NCBI RefSeq assembly: GCF_000969765.1 | Contig: NZ_CP011096.1 | Span: 558,001 to 622,000, forward strand | DNA: 64,000 bases | DNA from: Mycoplasmopsis synoviae ATCC 25204 | Lineage (GTDB): Bacteria; Bacillota_I; Bacilli_A; Mycoplasmatales; Metamycoplasmataceae | Direction of reading: 5' to 3' | Part shown: positions 45,562 through 57,412 of the stretch, piece after piece | Layout: every line of letters starts with the position of its first letter | Numbering within the stretch: position 1 is the first letter of the stretch | Program-made: the position numbers and the translations under genes | The notes under the pieces: model-generated | The model's input: the letters and a program-made list of their open reading frames with translations, nothing else | Databases searched by the model: none | What the model was told of the DNA's origin: nothing

Positions 45562-48500
45562 GTTCTACTCCTAAATGATCAAAGTGTTGAATTAATTCGT
45601 CGCTATTGCTTTCAGTTTCGGTAATTCCTAGCTTCATAAGAAGACCTTTAAGCTCGTTGCTTAAAACGTTAAATGACTCAGGCATTCCAGGGTTAGGAAT
45701 AGCACTATCATTAACTAGCGCTTTATAAACTAAATTTCTTGAATAAATATCATCTGATTTATAGGTAAGAATTTCTTGCAAGATATTTGAAGCTCCATAA
45801 GATTCAAGCGCTCATGTTTCCATTTCCCCAAATCTTTGTCCACCATTTTGACTCTTTCCTCCAAGAGGTTGTTGAGTAATAAGTGAATATGGCCCAACGC
45901 TACGAGCATGCATTTTATCATCAACCATGTGGTTAAGTTTAAGCATGTAAATAACTCCAACAGAAATTGGATTGTCAAATTTTTCACCAGTAATAGGATC
46001 AATTACTACTTGTTTTCCTGATTTATCAAGATTTGCTTCTTGAAGCAGATCTTCTATGGTTTCTTTTTTAATACCATCAAAAGAAGGAGTTACGAATTTT
46101 GTGCCTAATTTTTTAGCAGCCATTCCAAGGTGCATTTCTAAAACTTGACCGATGTTCATACGAGAAGGAACACCTTGAGGATTTAGCATAATATCAAGCG
46201 GTGTTCCATCTTCTAAGTGAGGCATATCTTCTTCTGGAAGAATAATTGAAATAACCCCTTTGTTTCCGTGACGACCTGCCATTTTATCACCGACTTTAAT
46301 TTTTCTTTTTTGGGCGATATATACTTTAATAATTGAATCAAGTCCGTCTTCTAAAATATCACCATTTTCACGGCTTAAAACCTCAACGTGAATTACAGTT
46401 CCGTTGTGTCCGTTTTTAACTTTTAAAGAAGTGTCTTTATAGTTTTGTGGTCTTTGGTTGAAAATTGCATTAAGAAGTTTTTCTTCTTGAGATGGATTTT
46501 CTTCTCCCTTAGGAGAAATTCTTCCTACTAATACATCGCCAGCTACTACTTCTGATCCGACTTTAATAATTCCAAATTCATCAAGGTTTCTCATTGAGTA
46601 TTTTGAAACGTTTGGAATATCACGAGTCATGATATCTTCACTTGATTTTGAAATTCTAAATTGAATGGTTTGCTCTTCGATATAAATCGATGTTAAAACA
46701 TCATCTTTAACAAGACGCTCGTTAATAATAATCGCATCCTCGAAGTTATATCCATTTCATGTTGTAAATCCAACTAGAAGGTTTTTCCCTAGCGCCATTT
46801 CTCCATCTTTAAATGAAGATCCATCAACTAATAAATCACCTTCTTTAACGTGGTCTCCTACTTTAACAATAGGTTTTTGTTGAATAATTGTTCCTTGGTT
46901 AGATTTTTCAAAGTTTTTAAGATTATATGTATCGATTTTTTTAGCGGTTCTAACTTGAATTTTAGTTCCATCCACGTAAATTACTTCACCATCGTTATTA
47001 GCTACGATGTTATATGAACTAAATTTAGCAATATCAGCTTCTATACCGGTGGCTACTAGCGGAGCTTCTGCTTCAATTAAAGGAACTGCTTGACGTTGCA
47101 TGTTTGATCCCATAAGTGCACGGTTAGCATCGTTGTTTTCTAAAAATGGAATTGCAGCAGCAGCAACGGATACTATTTGTTTAGAAGAAACCTCTAAAAA
47201 GTCAATATCTTTTGGTGAACCAATGATATAGTTATAGTCTTTTTTAATGGTAATTTGTTCATCAATGATTTCATTTTTATCATTAACATGAACTGAAGAT
47301 TGAGCAAAAGCATAACCGATTTCTTCGTATGATGTTAGATATCTAACGTCATTGTAATCTACTACTCCATCGTTAACTTTATAGTATGGAGTTTGTAAAA
47401 ATCCAAGCTCATTTACGGTTGAATAAATGGCGTAGTTTAAAATCAGACCTATGTTGGGTCCTTCAGGAGTTTCAATTGGACAAATTCTTCCATAGTGAGT
47501 TGAATGCACGTCACGAACTTCAAATTGTGCAGTGTCACGATTTAGTCCACCAGGCCCTAGGGATGTAACTCTACGTTTATTTGAAATTTCAGCTAAAGGA
47601 TTAATTTGATCCATGAATTGAGCTAGTTTTGAAGTGTTGAAAAATGTCTTCATTTGGTTAGTTATAAGCTTATTATTTGTAACATTTTTCGCGGTAATTT
47701 TATCTGGCTCTTTAGCACCCATTCTTTCACGAGTTGCTTTTTCTAATTTTAATAAAGCAATTCTTAATTCACCTTCAAGAAGCTCTCCTACTGATACGAT
47801 TCTCTTATTCATAAGTGAATCTGGATCATCATCTTGACCAATTCCTACGGTTAGATTTAAATAGTAGCTAATTGCAGCGATGATATCTGATAGCAATAGA
47901 TGCTCTTCAGTAGCTTTAGGATCGTTTCCTATAACTTCAGAAGGAGTCACGTTTGCGTCCATTGCACGCTTAGTTGGTCAGATTTTAATTCTGGCAATAT
48001 TAATTCTTTTATTTAGTGATTTATTGTCTTTATTAATTTTGTAGTAAACATCATCAGGGTTGATATTTGGAATTTTTTCTAAATGAAGATTGCTTTTATT
48101 ATCTTTAGCTTTAGCTTCGAATGATTCTTGAATTTCCTTAGCAATTTCATAAGTAACGTAGGTTCCTACGTCAAAGGTATTTCCTAAATGCGATACTACT
48201 TTTTGAGCTAAATAAGTATTGGTAATTCTTTCCACAAGAGAAAGTTTGTTATTTAGCATGTAACGACCGGTTTTTGATAGGTTGTAACGTTTTTTATCAA
48301 AAAGCATTCCTGAAAGAAGTGATCTTTTAGACTCTTCTGAGATTCTATCTCCTTTACGGATGATTCTAAAGATTTTTTCCTGACAAAGATCCATGATTTC
48401 TTGTCTAGAAAATTCGGTGATATCGATTGTTTTATTTTTTCTAATGGTTTCTTCTAGAACTTCGTTTTTACCAAAAAGGTAACGAATATCGTCGGCTAAA

Positions 48501-49162
48501 AGACCAAAAGATGCTAGAAAGGTAACGATATTAATATTTTTATTTTTATCGATTTTAATCTTAATAGCATCTAAATTAGCAGAGGTAACTTTATGTGAAA
48601 CTTCAATTCATGATCCAATTCTTGGAAGAATTTCAAGTTTGTTAAATAAGTCTTCTGATTGTTTGTTTCTAACAGAAACTCCAAAGTATGCACCAGGAGA
48701 ACGAATCAACTGACTTACTATAACTTTTTCACTACCGTTAATGATAAAACTTCCAGAAGAAGTAATGTATGGAATTTCTCCTAAAAGAATTTTTTCTTTT
48801 TTAACAACTCCAGTTTGTGAAACAACTTTTTTAAGTGTTATATAAACTTTCATGCTAAAGTTTGTTTTTTTAGCTTTACAGGTTTTAATTTGAAGATTTT
48901 CGTGTTCTGCTTTTTTGAATGGAAGCTCGAATTTAACACTTTTTTTCTCGTATTCAAGGCTAGCTTCTTTATTTGAAGCTTCAATTGGATAAATTTCATT
49001 TAAAAGTTCTTCAATTTTTTTGTTGATAAAATCTTGGTAACTTTTTTTGCTTGTAGCTAAAATATCTCCAACTGGTAGAGAGTGCTTGGTAATTGAATAA
49101 TCACGTCTTTCTGTGATTGGGCCAAATTTACGAAGCTTATAATTTTTTTTGTCTTTTTGCAT
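45554..49162 (-). CDS. rpoB: DNA-directed RNA polymerase subunit beta
   Basis: Encodes 1202 residues. The rifampicin region reads [45 protein letters not shown] and [17 protein letters not shown] are conserved C-terminal blocks, and [15 protein letters not shown] precedes the end. The position equivalent to E. coli Ser531 appears to be Ser/Leu-type in RRVTSLGPG. The start [10 protein letters not shown] is preferred over the longer open frame because AGAGGTG lies upstream and the extra residues are hydrophobic and non-conserved. Confidence 0.96.
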
Positions 49163-49338
49163 TATAAAAACACCTCTGACTATTTCTAGGATATAAATAA
49201 AAAATTTTGCCAAAATATATAAAATTTATAAAAATCAGCAAAGTTAAATAATTTTAACATAAAAAATAAAAAATTTTTTATAAAAAATACAAAAAAATTA
49301 AAATTGAAAAATAATTCAATTTTAAGAGAATTTTTTGT

Positions 49339-50070
49339 TTATTTTAAATTAAGCATTAGATCCGAAAAATCGGTAGCTTTCAGTGAGGCACCACCTACTA
49401 AAAAACCATCAATATCTTCTTGGCTGCTAAGCTCAAAAATGTTTTTAGCATTAACGCTTCCACCATATTGAACTACGGTTTGCTTTGAAGTTAATTCTTT
49501 GATATACTTACAAACATCTTGTGCGATTTGAGCGGTGGCTACTTTTCCAGTACCAATGGCTCAAATAGGTTCATATGCAACTATTACTTTAGTTACGTCA
49601 AGGTCTTTTAGTGAAGCTGCAAGTTGGGCTTTAACTACTTCTTTGGTTTTGCCAGCTAGGTATTCTTCTAAAGTCTCACCTACGCATACTATCGGTGTTA
49701 AATTTTTCTCTAAAGCAAGTCTTGCTTTTTTATTTACGTTTTCATCGGTTTCAGCGTGGTATTGTCTTTGTTCTGAATGTCCTAAAATAACGTAGCTTAC
49801 ATTTAAATCAAGAAGCATATCAGCTGAAACTTCACCAGTATATGCTCCTTTTTCATAAAATGACATATTTTGAGCTGCTAGTTTTAAATTTAAATCATTA
49901 TCTTTTAAAGCAGCTAAATTTGTAAAAGGTGTTGCTACTGCAAAGGTAGCTTTTTGATTGTAAGTTTTAGAATTTAAAGAATATAAACTTTGAAATTCTT
50001 TTAAAAATTCTTTAGTAGTTGAAAAAGTTGAATTCATTTTTCAATTACCAACGATTAATTTTTTATTCAT
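49339..50070 (-). CDS. tpiA: Triose-phosphate isomerase
   Basis: Encodes 243 residues. NWKMN (Asn/Lys) near the start, the catalytic His in VILGHSEQR, the catalytic Glu in VAYEPIWAIGTGK and the phosphate loop YGGSVNAKN are all present. It interconverts DHAP and glyceraldehyde-3-phosphate. The frame contains TGA-coded Trp in NWK and PIW. It is read away from recU; the 105-bp region between them must hold both promoters. Confidence 0.96.
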
Positions 50071-50175
50071 CTATTTTAAAGTCCTTATATTTAATAATTT
50101 TAATAAATAAATTAAGAAAAAAATTAGGAATTTCCAAATTATGTGCAAATTTTTATTTTTTTAATTTTATTATCG

Positions 50176-50663
50176 ATGACAAACAAAAATCGCGGCATGT
50201 TTCTTGAAACTATAATTAATAAAAGCATTTCTTTCTTTTGAGAAAATAACCTAGCTTTCATTGAAAAGAAAGGTCTTCCTATAACGTTTGCAAGCGTTAA
50301 AAAAAAAATAATAAATTCATATTAGAAAATTCGATTATTTCACGCAAAAGCACGGTCGATTATATCGGAATGCTTAATGGGAAATTCATCTGCTTTGAAG
50401 CTAAGACTTCAAACGAAGATAAATTTATTTTAAAAAATATTAAGCAGCACCAATTAGAATATTTGATCTTGATGCAAAGCCATGGAGCTATTGCTTTTTT
50501 TGTGTTTTATTTTTCCAAGCAAAACGAATTTTACAAAGTCGATCCGATGTATATAGATAGCGAACTTAAGAAAAATAAAAAATCTCTTCATTTTGAAGAG
50601 CTTAAAGAAAATTCTATAAAAATTGAATTGAATTTTCCAGGAGTGTTGAATTTATTGCAATAA
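50176..50663 (+). pseudogene. recU: RecU-type Holliday-junction resolvase, frameshifted at a poly-A tract
   Basis: The N-terminal frame reads NRGMFLETIINKSISFFWENN...ITFASVKKK and stops at 50323. The rest continues in another frame: NKFILENSIISRKSTVDYIGML, then FICFEAKTS (nuclease core with E-x-K) and KQHQLEYLILMQSHGAIAF, up to 50663. The break lies at a run of 10 A (50299-50308); 11 A would restore one 162-residue RecU. It could be a true mutation, a phase-variable or slippage-dependent gene, or a sequencing error. RecU resolves Holliday junctions in Firmicutes. Confidence 0.85.
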
Positions 50664-50939
50664 TTATTCGTTAACAACGTCTGTTAAATATTTTGATGGT
50701 TTGTATTTAACAACTTTTTTAGCAGCAACTACTTGTTCTTTACCAGTGAAGTGATTTTTAATTGTTCTTTCTGCTCTTGTAGCAACATCAAAGATACCAA
50801 GATTTGAAAGTTGAACTTTTTCACCAGCTACAAGTTGTTCTTGCAGAACATAAACGAAACCGTCGAAAACTCTATTTAATTCTCCAACTGTAAGTCCAGT
50901 TTTGTCTGAAACTGCTTTAATAAATTCAGTTTTTGTCAT
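50664..50939 (-). CDS. hup: HU-family DNA-binding protein
   Basis: Encodes 91 residues. MTKTEFIKAVSDKTGLTV, QLSNLGIFDVATRAERTIKNHFTG and VKYKPSKYLTDVVN follow the HU/IHF fold. The GRNPxTG arm tip is changed to KNHFTGKE. AGGAG lies seven bases before the ATG, so the open extension upstream is not used. It compacts the nucleoid. Its stop abuts that of recU, tail to tail, with no spacer. Confidence 0.93.
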   Translation of the reverse strand: MTKTEFIKAVSDKTGLTVGELNRVFDGFVYVLQEQLVAGEKVQLSNLGIFDVATRAERTIKNHFTGKEQVVAAKKVVKYKPSKYLTDVVNE

Positions 50940-51052
50940 AAGTCTCCTATTAATCAAAATGCTTATTGAATATAAAGCTGCAAAAATTATACAATCTTTT
51001 CCAAAAATAAAGCTATAAAAAAGTTTTTTATGTCTGTAAATTAGGTATAAAA

Positions 51053-51058
51053 TATAAT
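51053..51058 (+). promoter_or_regulatory. Putative -10 box of lepA
   Basis: TATAAT within AAATATAATATAATAAATTAC, about 18 bases before the ATG; a second overlapping TATAAT lies five bases later. No ribosome-binding site is obvious, so the mRNA could be nearly leaderless. Confidence 0.45.
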
Positions 51059-51075
51059 ATAATAAATTACTAAAA

Positions 51076-52893
51076 ATGCAGAAAAATAAAATTAAAACTT
51101 TTTCAATAATAGCTCATATCGATCATGGTAAATCTACTTTAGCTGATCGTATTTTAGAATTAACCAATACGGTTTCTAAAAGAGAGCTAACTAATCAATT
51201 TCTTGATTCAATGGAACTGGAAAAGGAAAGAGGAATTAGCATTAAATTAAATGCAGTTCAGCTTAAATATAAAGATTATATTTTTCAGTTAATCGACACT
51301 CCTGGACATGTTGATTTTACCTACGAGGTTTCAAGGTCTCTTGCCGCTTCTGAAGGAGCGCTTTTAATAGTAGACGCCACTCAAGGAATTCAAGCACAAA
51401 CTTTAGCTAACGTTTATTTAGCGATAGAAAACAAACTTGAAATAATTCCAGTAATTAATAAAGTAGATCTTCCAAGCGCCGATGTTGATAGAGTAAAACA
51501 AGAAATTGAAGATGTAATTGGAATTCCAACCAATAATGCAATTGAAGTATCAGCTAAAACTGGTTTTGGAGTAGATAAACTCCTTGATGCCATTGTTGAA
51601 TACGTGCCATCACCACTTGATGCTGATGATTCAAAGCCACTAAAGGCTTTAATTTTTGATAGTTACTTTGATCCTTATAGAGGTGTTGTGCTTCTTATAA
51701 GAATTAAAGAAGGAAAATTAAAAGTTGGTGATAAATTCATGTTTATGTCACGTAAACATGATGAAAGTAATACTTACCATGTAATTGAACTTGGAGTTAA
51801 AAATCCAAGTGAAACCAAAAAAGAATTTTTAGAATCTGGTGAAGTTGGATGAGTATCAGCTGCTATTAGAGACGCTAAAGAAATTAGCGTTGGAGATACA
51901 ATAACTCATATTGATAATCCAGCCAAAGAAGCACTCCCTGGTTATAAAAAAATTAAGGCAGTGGTATTTACCGGATTTTATCCAATCGATACTAAAGACT
52001 ATGTTCAGCTAAAAGAGAGTCTTGAGAAAATTTCTTTAAGTGATTCTTCAATTGTTTGAGAACAAGAAACTTCTAAAGCTTTAGGTTTTGGATTTAGAGT
52101 TGGTTTTTTAGGTCTTCTTCATATGGAAATTTTGCAAGAAAGACTTGATAGAGAATATAACGTTGGAATTATTGCAACAGCTCCTTCTGTTGAATATAAA
52201 ATTTTTAAAACCAATGGTGAAATTGAATTTGTATCAAATCCAACAATGATGCCAGATAGAAGTACCATTGAAAAAATTGAAGAGCCTTACATTGAAGCTA
52301 CCGTATTTATTCCAAATGAATACATTGGAAATTTAATGGAACTTTGTCAAAGTAAACGTGGTATTTATATTAGCCTAGAAGCTTTAGATGACAAGCGTTC
52401 TAAAATTGTCTACGAGCTTCCGCTATCAGAAACCATACTAGATTTCTTTGACAAGATGAAATCATATACAAAAGGATTTGCTTCTTTTGAATATGAATTA
52501 ATTGGATATAAAGAATCTGATTTAGTAAAAGTTGACATTTTACTAAACGGAGAAAAAGTTGATGCTTTTTCGATTATTGCTCATAAAGATAAAGCATATG
52601 AGCATGCTAGAGAATTATGTATTAAACTAAAAGATGAAATTCCAAGACAAAACTTTGAAATTCCAGTTCAAGCTACAATTGGTGGAAAAATAATTGCTCG
52701 TGAAACCATTAAAGCTTATAGAAAAGACGTTACCGCTAAGTTATACGGAGGTGATGTCACTAGAAGACAAAAGCTTCTTAAAAAACAAAAAGCCGGAAAA
52801 AAACGTATGAAAAAAATTGGAAGCATTGAAGTTCCACAAGAAGCATTTTTAAATATTTTAAAAACCAATACTGATCAAAAAAATAAAAAATAA
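51076..52893 (+). CDS. lepA: Elongation factor 4 (LepA)
   Basis: Encodes 605 residues. The GTPase motifs are [10 protein letters not shown] (P-loop), the switch around [17 protein letters not shown] and NKVDLPSAD. The LepA-specific C-terminal domain is present ([57 protein letters not shown] type sequence at 52681-52850). It acts on ribosomes during initiation or elongation under stress. The frame crosses TGA-coded Trp at about 51851 and 52060. Length is standard. Confidence 0.97.
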
Positions 52894-53268
52894 TTATTCA
52901 CTAAATAATAAATTAGCGCTTTGGCGATAAGCTTTAATAAGCCCGCCTGAACCTAATTTTATGCCACCGTAAAATCTAACAATAACAATCAATAGGTTGT
53001 TTTTGTTTTTTAATTTTAAAAGTTCATAGATAGGTTTACCGGCTGTATTTTTAGGTTCTTTATCATCAGAGAAACCAATTATTTCTGTGTTATTTTTATT
53101 GTAAATAAAGCCATAAACAACATGGCTTGCTTTTTTATTTTTAATTTTAAAATTATTAATAATTGATTTAACTTCAGCATTTACATTTTCAATTTTCATA
53201 TGCGATAAATCAATTAAATATGAAACAAAACGAGATTTTTTTACAATTAATTCTTTTGTAATAAACAC
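52894..53268 (-). CDS. IMPACT/YigZ-family protein, short form
   Basis: Encodes 124 residues. KKSRFVSYLIDL, ASHVVYGFIY, GFSDDKEPKNTAGKP and VRFYGGIKLGSGGLIKAYRQSA are the UPF0029 N-terminal domain motifs. The usual C-terminal domain (DUF1949) is missing, which shortens the protein to about 60% of the common length; many mycoplasmas have this short form. The role is unclear, linked to translation in other organisms. It ends exactly where lepA ends. Confidence 0.88.
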   Translation of the reverse strand: MFITKELIVKKSRFVSYLIDLSHMKIENVNAEVKSIINNFKIKNKKASHVVYGFIYNKNNTEIIGFSDDKEPKNTAGKPIYELLKLKNKNNLLIVIVRFYGGIKLGSGGLIKAYRQSANLLFSE

Positions 53269-53306
53269 TTAAAAATTATAGCAATATAATCTTATAAAAT
53301 AAAAAC

Positions 53307-54974
53307 ATGCAAAAAGAAATTAGAAACATTAAGCTTGTCGAAATCAATGGCACAGAAATGAAATTTGAACTAAAAGAAGACGCCAAAGCTGGCGATTATT
53401 TTATTTTAAATAAAAGCCTTGATCAAAATGAGCATGAAAAAATTGCATCGTTTGTTTTAGAGTTTAAAAATAATCTAGATAAGAAAACAAAAGAACAATG
53501 AGAAAACGAATTCGAAGAAACAATTGAAAATAACGTACGCTTTGTTAGAAAATATCAACAAAAAGAAAAAGAACTATTAAAAGAATTTGCTCAAAAATTT
53601 GAAAGTGAAATCGAAAAAGTAAAGGGTCAAATTGAAGCTAGTTATAAAAATAAAGAAAAGGAAATTTTTCTTGAAATTGATAACTTAAAAAAATCTAAAA
53701 AATATTTAGAAGATCAAATCTTTCAAGAAAAAGAAAAATTTCAAAACGATATTTTTAATGCAAGAAAATTAGCGCTTTCAGAAGCTCAAAAAGAAGCAGA
53801 GGAAAAATTAAAACAACTAAAAGAGCAAAACGAAAAATTCAATGACATTTTAAAGCAAGAAAATCAAACAAATCAAAATCTTAATAAACAAATTATCACA
53901 TTAAATGATGAAATCAAAAAAATGAATGCATCATTTTTAATAAGACAAAATGAGCTTATGAATAAAATTGAAAAAGAGAAAAAAGCTTTAAGTGACGATT
54001 TAATAAAACAAAAAAATGAAGAAATAAATAAATTAAATCAAAAGAATAGTGAATTTAATAACGAATTAAAAAACCAAATTGAATTACTTAAAAGCGAAAA
54101 TAAAAACCTTGAAAGTGAAAATAAAAAACTTGAAGGTTATATCGATGGTTTTAAAGATCAAAGAAGAATTTTTACTGCAAATGTAAAACAAGCCGGTGAA
54201 GAATATGAAATGTGAGTTAATAATATTCTTTCTAAAAAATATTCATTTGATCAACTAACCGAAGTTAAAAAAGCAACTAAAGTTATGGAAAAAGATGACG
54301 GTTCAAAGGGAAAGCCAGACTTTTATGTTACTTATAACAATAGTGGAATTAATAACAAAAAACAAATGATTGGTAAGGTTGTAATTGAGGTTAAATCTTT
54401 AGTTAAAAATACCGGTCAAAAAAATGAAAAATTCCTTAAAAAACTTGAAGAAGAAAGAAAGAAAAGTAATAGTGATTTTGCAATTTTAGTTACTGAGTTA
54501 GAACCTGAAAAAACTTTTTTTATTGAAAAAGATAAAAATATTGAATACCGTAATATTTTTATAGTTAGAGATCAATTTTTAGAATTAGTTTTAGATATTA
54601 TTCACGAATTTATTAAGAAAAAAGCAGAAGTAAATAAACTTCAAAAAGTATTCAAAGATAAAAAAATAATTATTGAAGAATTTGAAAAATTTAAAGAAAA
54701 CATGCTTAATAATTCGCTAAAACATATTGAGTCAAATTTAGAAATAATTCTAAAAAAAGCAAGTGATATTTCTAAAGCTTCTAAAGCGATGCAAGATTCA
54801 ATTAATATAATTTTAAATACTCACCTATCAACTGTTAGAAATAAAATAATAAGCTACGATATTTTGAAAGTAACCAATAACATCGAACAAGCTCAAAGAC
54901 TTCAAGACTTTACCTACGAGGAAGAAGATCCGCAATTAGAATTAGAATTCAAAGACGAAACCCAAGAAGAGTAA
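53307..54974 (+). CDS. DUF2130-family coiled-coil protein
   Basis: Encodes 555 residues. Residues about 60-320 are a long charged coiled coil (Glu/Lys/Gln-rich). The following domain begins with GEEYEMWVNNILSK and has GKPDFYV and GKVVIEVKS, which resembles the nuclease-like D-x(n)-ExK arrangement seen in DUF2130 proteins; the helical C-terminus ends in an acidic tail. The biochemical function is not established for the family. It stands alone between the divergent IMPACT gene and the proS terminator. Confidence 0.8.
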
Positions 54975-54978
54975 ATTT

Positions 54979-55003
54979 AAAAAATGCCAATGGCATTTTT
55001 TTA
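54979..55003. terminator. Bidirectional terminator between the DUF2130 gene and proS
   Basis: AAAAATGCCA and TGGCATTTTT pair with a very short loop and T-runs on both sides; it touches the proS stop codon. Confidence 0.75.
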
Positions 55004-56449
55004 ATAAGCTCTCGCAAAAACTACATATTTAATTGCTTTATCATCGTCGCAGCAACCATCACTTTTGCAAACGCATTCAAGTTTAACGCCTCTAGGTTTA
55101 ACTTTTTTAAGAATGCATCTAGGAGTAGCTCCGGTTTCTTCTTTGATTTCAATTTCTTTTTTAGTAACGCAACAAAATGGAACAACTACAAATTTATTAT
55201 CAGCAATATGCTTTTTAAAATCTTCGTAATTATATGCGTAAACTGTATTTTCTTTAAGTCTTTGCTTAGCAGCTTGATATAAATTATTTTGAATTAATTT
55301 TAAGTAATTATTTACTTCTTTTTTAACGTTTTCTAGATCAACTTTAGTTTTTTCTAAAGTATCTCTTCTAACGAATGTAACGCAATTATTTTCTAAATCT
55401 CTAGGACCTACTTCAATTCTTAAAGGAACGCCTTCAATTTCACTTTGTGATGCTTTAAAACCAGGTGATTTATTTGAAGCATCTAATCTAACTGAAAGCT
55501 TTTTACTTAGCTCTTTATAGATTTTATTAGCTACTTTTGAAACTTCTGGATTTTTATCAGCTAGAATTTCTAAAATATCAACTTTAATTGGCGCTATTTT
55601 TGGAGGAATAATAACCCCGCGGTTATCACCATGAACCATGATAATAGCCCCAAGAAGTCTAGTTGAAACTCCTCATGAAGTTTGATATACAAAATCTTCT
55701 TCGTTGTTTTTATTTTTAAAAGAAATTCCATAAGGACGTGAAAACTTTTGGCCTAAATAGTGGCTTGTTCCTGCTTGAAGAGCTTTACCGTCTTTCATCA
55801 TAGCTTCCACGGTATAAGTAGAAACGGCTCCTGCGAATTTTTCATTGCAAGTTTTTTTACCGCTAACTACTGGAATTGCTAAATAATTTTTAAGAAACTT
55901 TTCGTATTCTTTAATCATTTTTACAGTAAAGCTTCTAGCTTCTTCAGCGCTAGAATGTGAAGTATGACCTTCTTGTCATAAAAATTCTCTAGTTCTCAAA
56001 AATGGTTTTGTAACTTTTTCTCAACGAACTACGTTAGCTCATTGATTATAAATTTTAGGTAAATCATTATATGAATTAATATCTTCTTTAAATAAATTAG
56101 CAAAAATAACTTCACTAGTAGGTCTAACGATTAACTTTTCTGAAAGTTTTTTGTTTCCTACTTGAGTGACTGTTGCTAATTCAGGATTAAATCCTTGCAC
56201 GTGTTCTTTTTCAATTTTAAATAAAGATTCAGGAATAAAAAGAGGAGCGTAGATATTTTCAACGCCATGTTTTTTAAACACTTCATTTAAAGTTTTTTGA
56301 ATATTTTCTCAGATACCATATGAATTTGGTTTATAAATTATAGTTCCTTTAGCAGGACCGTAATTCATTAAATTACCATTTGTTACAACATCTGTATATC
56401 ACTGTGCAAAATCTTTTTCTAATGGTGTTATTTTTTCTAATTGCTTCAT
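55001..56449 (-). CDS. proS: Prolyl-tRNA synthetase (ProS type 3, archaeal/eukaryotic-like)
   Basis: Encodes 482 residues. LIVRPTSEVIF (motif 2 area), FLRTREFLWQEGHT, GTSHYLGQKFS and GDNRGVIIPPKIAPI are conserved. The length and the C-terminal Cys-rich zinc domain (CCVTKKE, PRCILKK, CVCKSDGCC) mark the short archaeal-like form without the editing insertion. It charges tRNA-Pro in the cytosol. It lies downstream of two tRNA genes but is separated from them by a terminator hairpin. Confidence 0.95.
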
Positions 56450-56477
56450 ATTTTTACCTAATTATACGCAAATAAAA

Positions 56478-56502
56478 ATAAAAAATCACCTTAAAGGTGA
56501 TA
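56478..56502 (-). terminator. Terminator of the Tyr-Gln tRNA unit
   Basis: ATCACC-TTAAA-GGTGAT followed on the minus strand by a T-run, directly after the 3' end of tRNA-Gln. Confidence 0.75.
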
Positions 56503-56577
56503 TGGCTGCCTCAGTTAGATTCGAACTAACGCGTGACGGAACCAAAACCCGTTGCCTTACCGCTTGGCTATGAGGCA
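56503..56577 (-). tRNA. tRNA-Gln (TTG)
   Basis: A complete cloverleaf on the minus strand: acceptor TGCCTCA/TGAGGCA, anticodon TTG (56543-56545), T-loop TTCGAAT, discriminator G, encoded CCA. Confidence 0.94.
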
Positions 56578-56580
56578 AAA

Positions 56581-56664
56581 TGGTGGGGGGGGAGGGATTC
56601 GAACCCCCGAATCCTAAGAAAGTGGGTTACAGCCACCCGCATTTGGCCGCTTTGCTACCCCCCC
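56581..56664 (-). tRNA. tRNA-Tyr (GTA)
   Basis: A class II tRNA on the minus strand with anticodon GTA in GGCTGTAACCC, a variable arm of about 13 bases and encoded ACCA. The acceptor stem is entirely G-C (seven G opposite seven C), striking in this AT-rich genome. Three bases separate it from tRNA-Gln, so the two are transcribed together. Confidence 0.94.
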
Positions 56665-57109
56665 ATAATTAATTGCCATAACATTATAATACAAAAATTA
56701 AAAATTAAATTACTTTTTTTAAAATTTTTTTGGTTAATTTTAGAAATTAATTTATTGCTAAAAATATAAAATAAAAATTAAATTTTTCACATTTTTTGCA
56801 TAAAAATATTTTTAGCGTTAGAATTAATATCAAGATTTATAAGTTTTATATTTTACATTTTTTGCAAAATATTTACATATACAAAACTATCTATTAATCT
56901 AATTGCTCTGTGGCATCAAGCAATAATAAATTTGTTTTTGTAACTTCCCTTTTATTTAAATATTAACTTTAATTACTTTTTGTTTTTTTACTATCCGAGT
57001 TATTTTTTAACTTATAAATCCTAAATCTTAAAATTTTTAAATATTATTTTCTTTACAGAAAGTAATATTTTTTTATAACAATTTGCATATAAAAATTTAT
57101 AATTAAAAA
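56665..57109. other. AT-rich intergenic region, 445 bp
   Basis: No gene is seen. It should contain the promoter of the tRNA-Tyr/Gln unit on the minus strand and that of the small gene at 57110. ACATTTTTTGCA occurs twice (56789-56800 and 56857-56868). Confidence 0.5.
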
Positions 57110-57412
57110 ATGAATAAAAATAACGAACGCGAAAATAATTTAAATTCAGCAAGTCAAGAAACTAGCCAAAATTTCTCAAATGAATTTGATACTAAAACTC
57201 AGTTAATTGATTTAGAAAAAATTGAAACTGTTCCTTTAAAAAGTAAAAAAGAAATAGTTAAATTAATAATAGAAAAAAACCAATTTACCGAAGAAGATAA
57301 ATTGGCTTTTAAAAAACAAAAAAGAATCTATTGAATGGCAATTACTTCTATATCGGCAATTGCATTACTTGCGTTATTTTTATTATTAAGTGTTTGATTT
57401 CAATTTTTTTAA
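57110..57412 (+). CDS. Small single-span membrane protein
   Basis: Encodes 100 residues. The first 75 are polar and charged, Asn/Glu/Lys-rich. After a TGA-coded Trp there is one membrane helix (MAITSISAIALLALFLLL) ending VWFQFF. No family is recognised. The layout suggests a cytoplasmic tail with a C-terminal anchor. It ends four bases into the end of pgsA, tail to tail. Confidence 0.65.

Noticed and set aside
48608..49213. rpoB starting at 49213
   Set aside because: The extra 17 residues are hydrophobic and unlike RpoB; an ATG with an AGAGGTG site lies at 49162.
56533..56769. A 78-codon plus-strand frame
   Set aside because: It runs antisense through tRNA-Gln and tRNA-Tyr and has no features of a protein.
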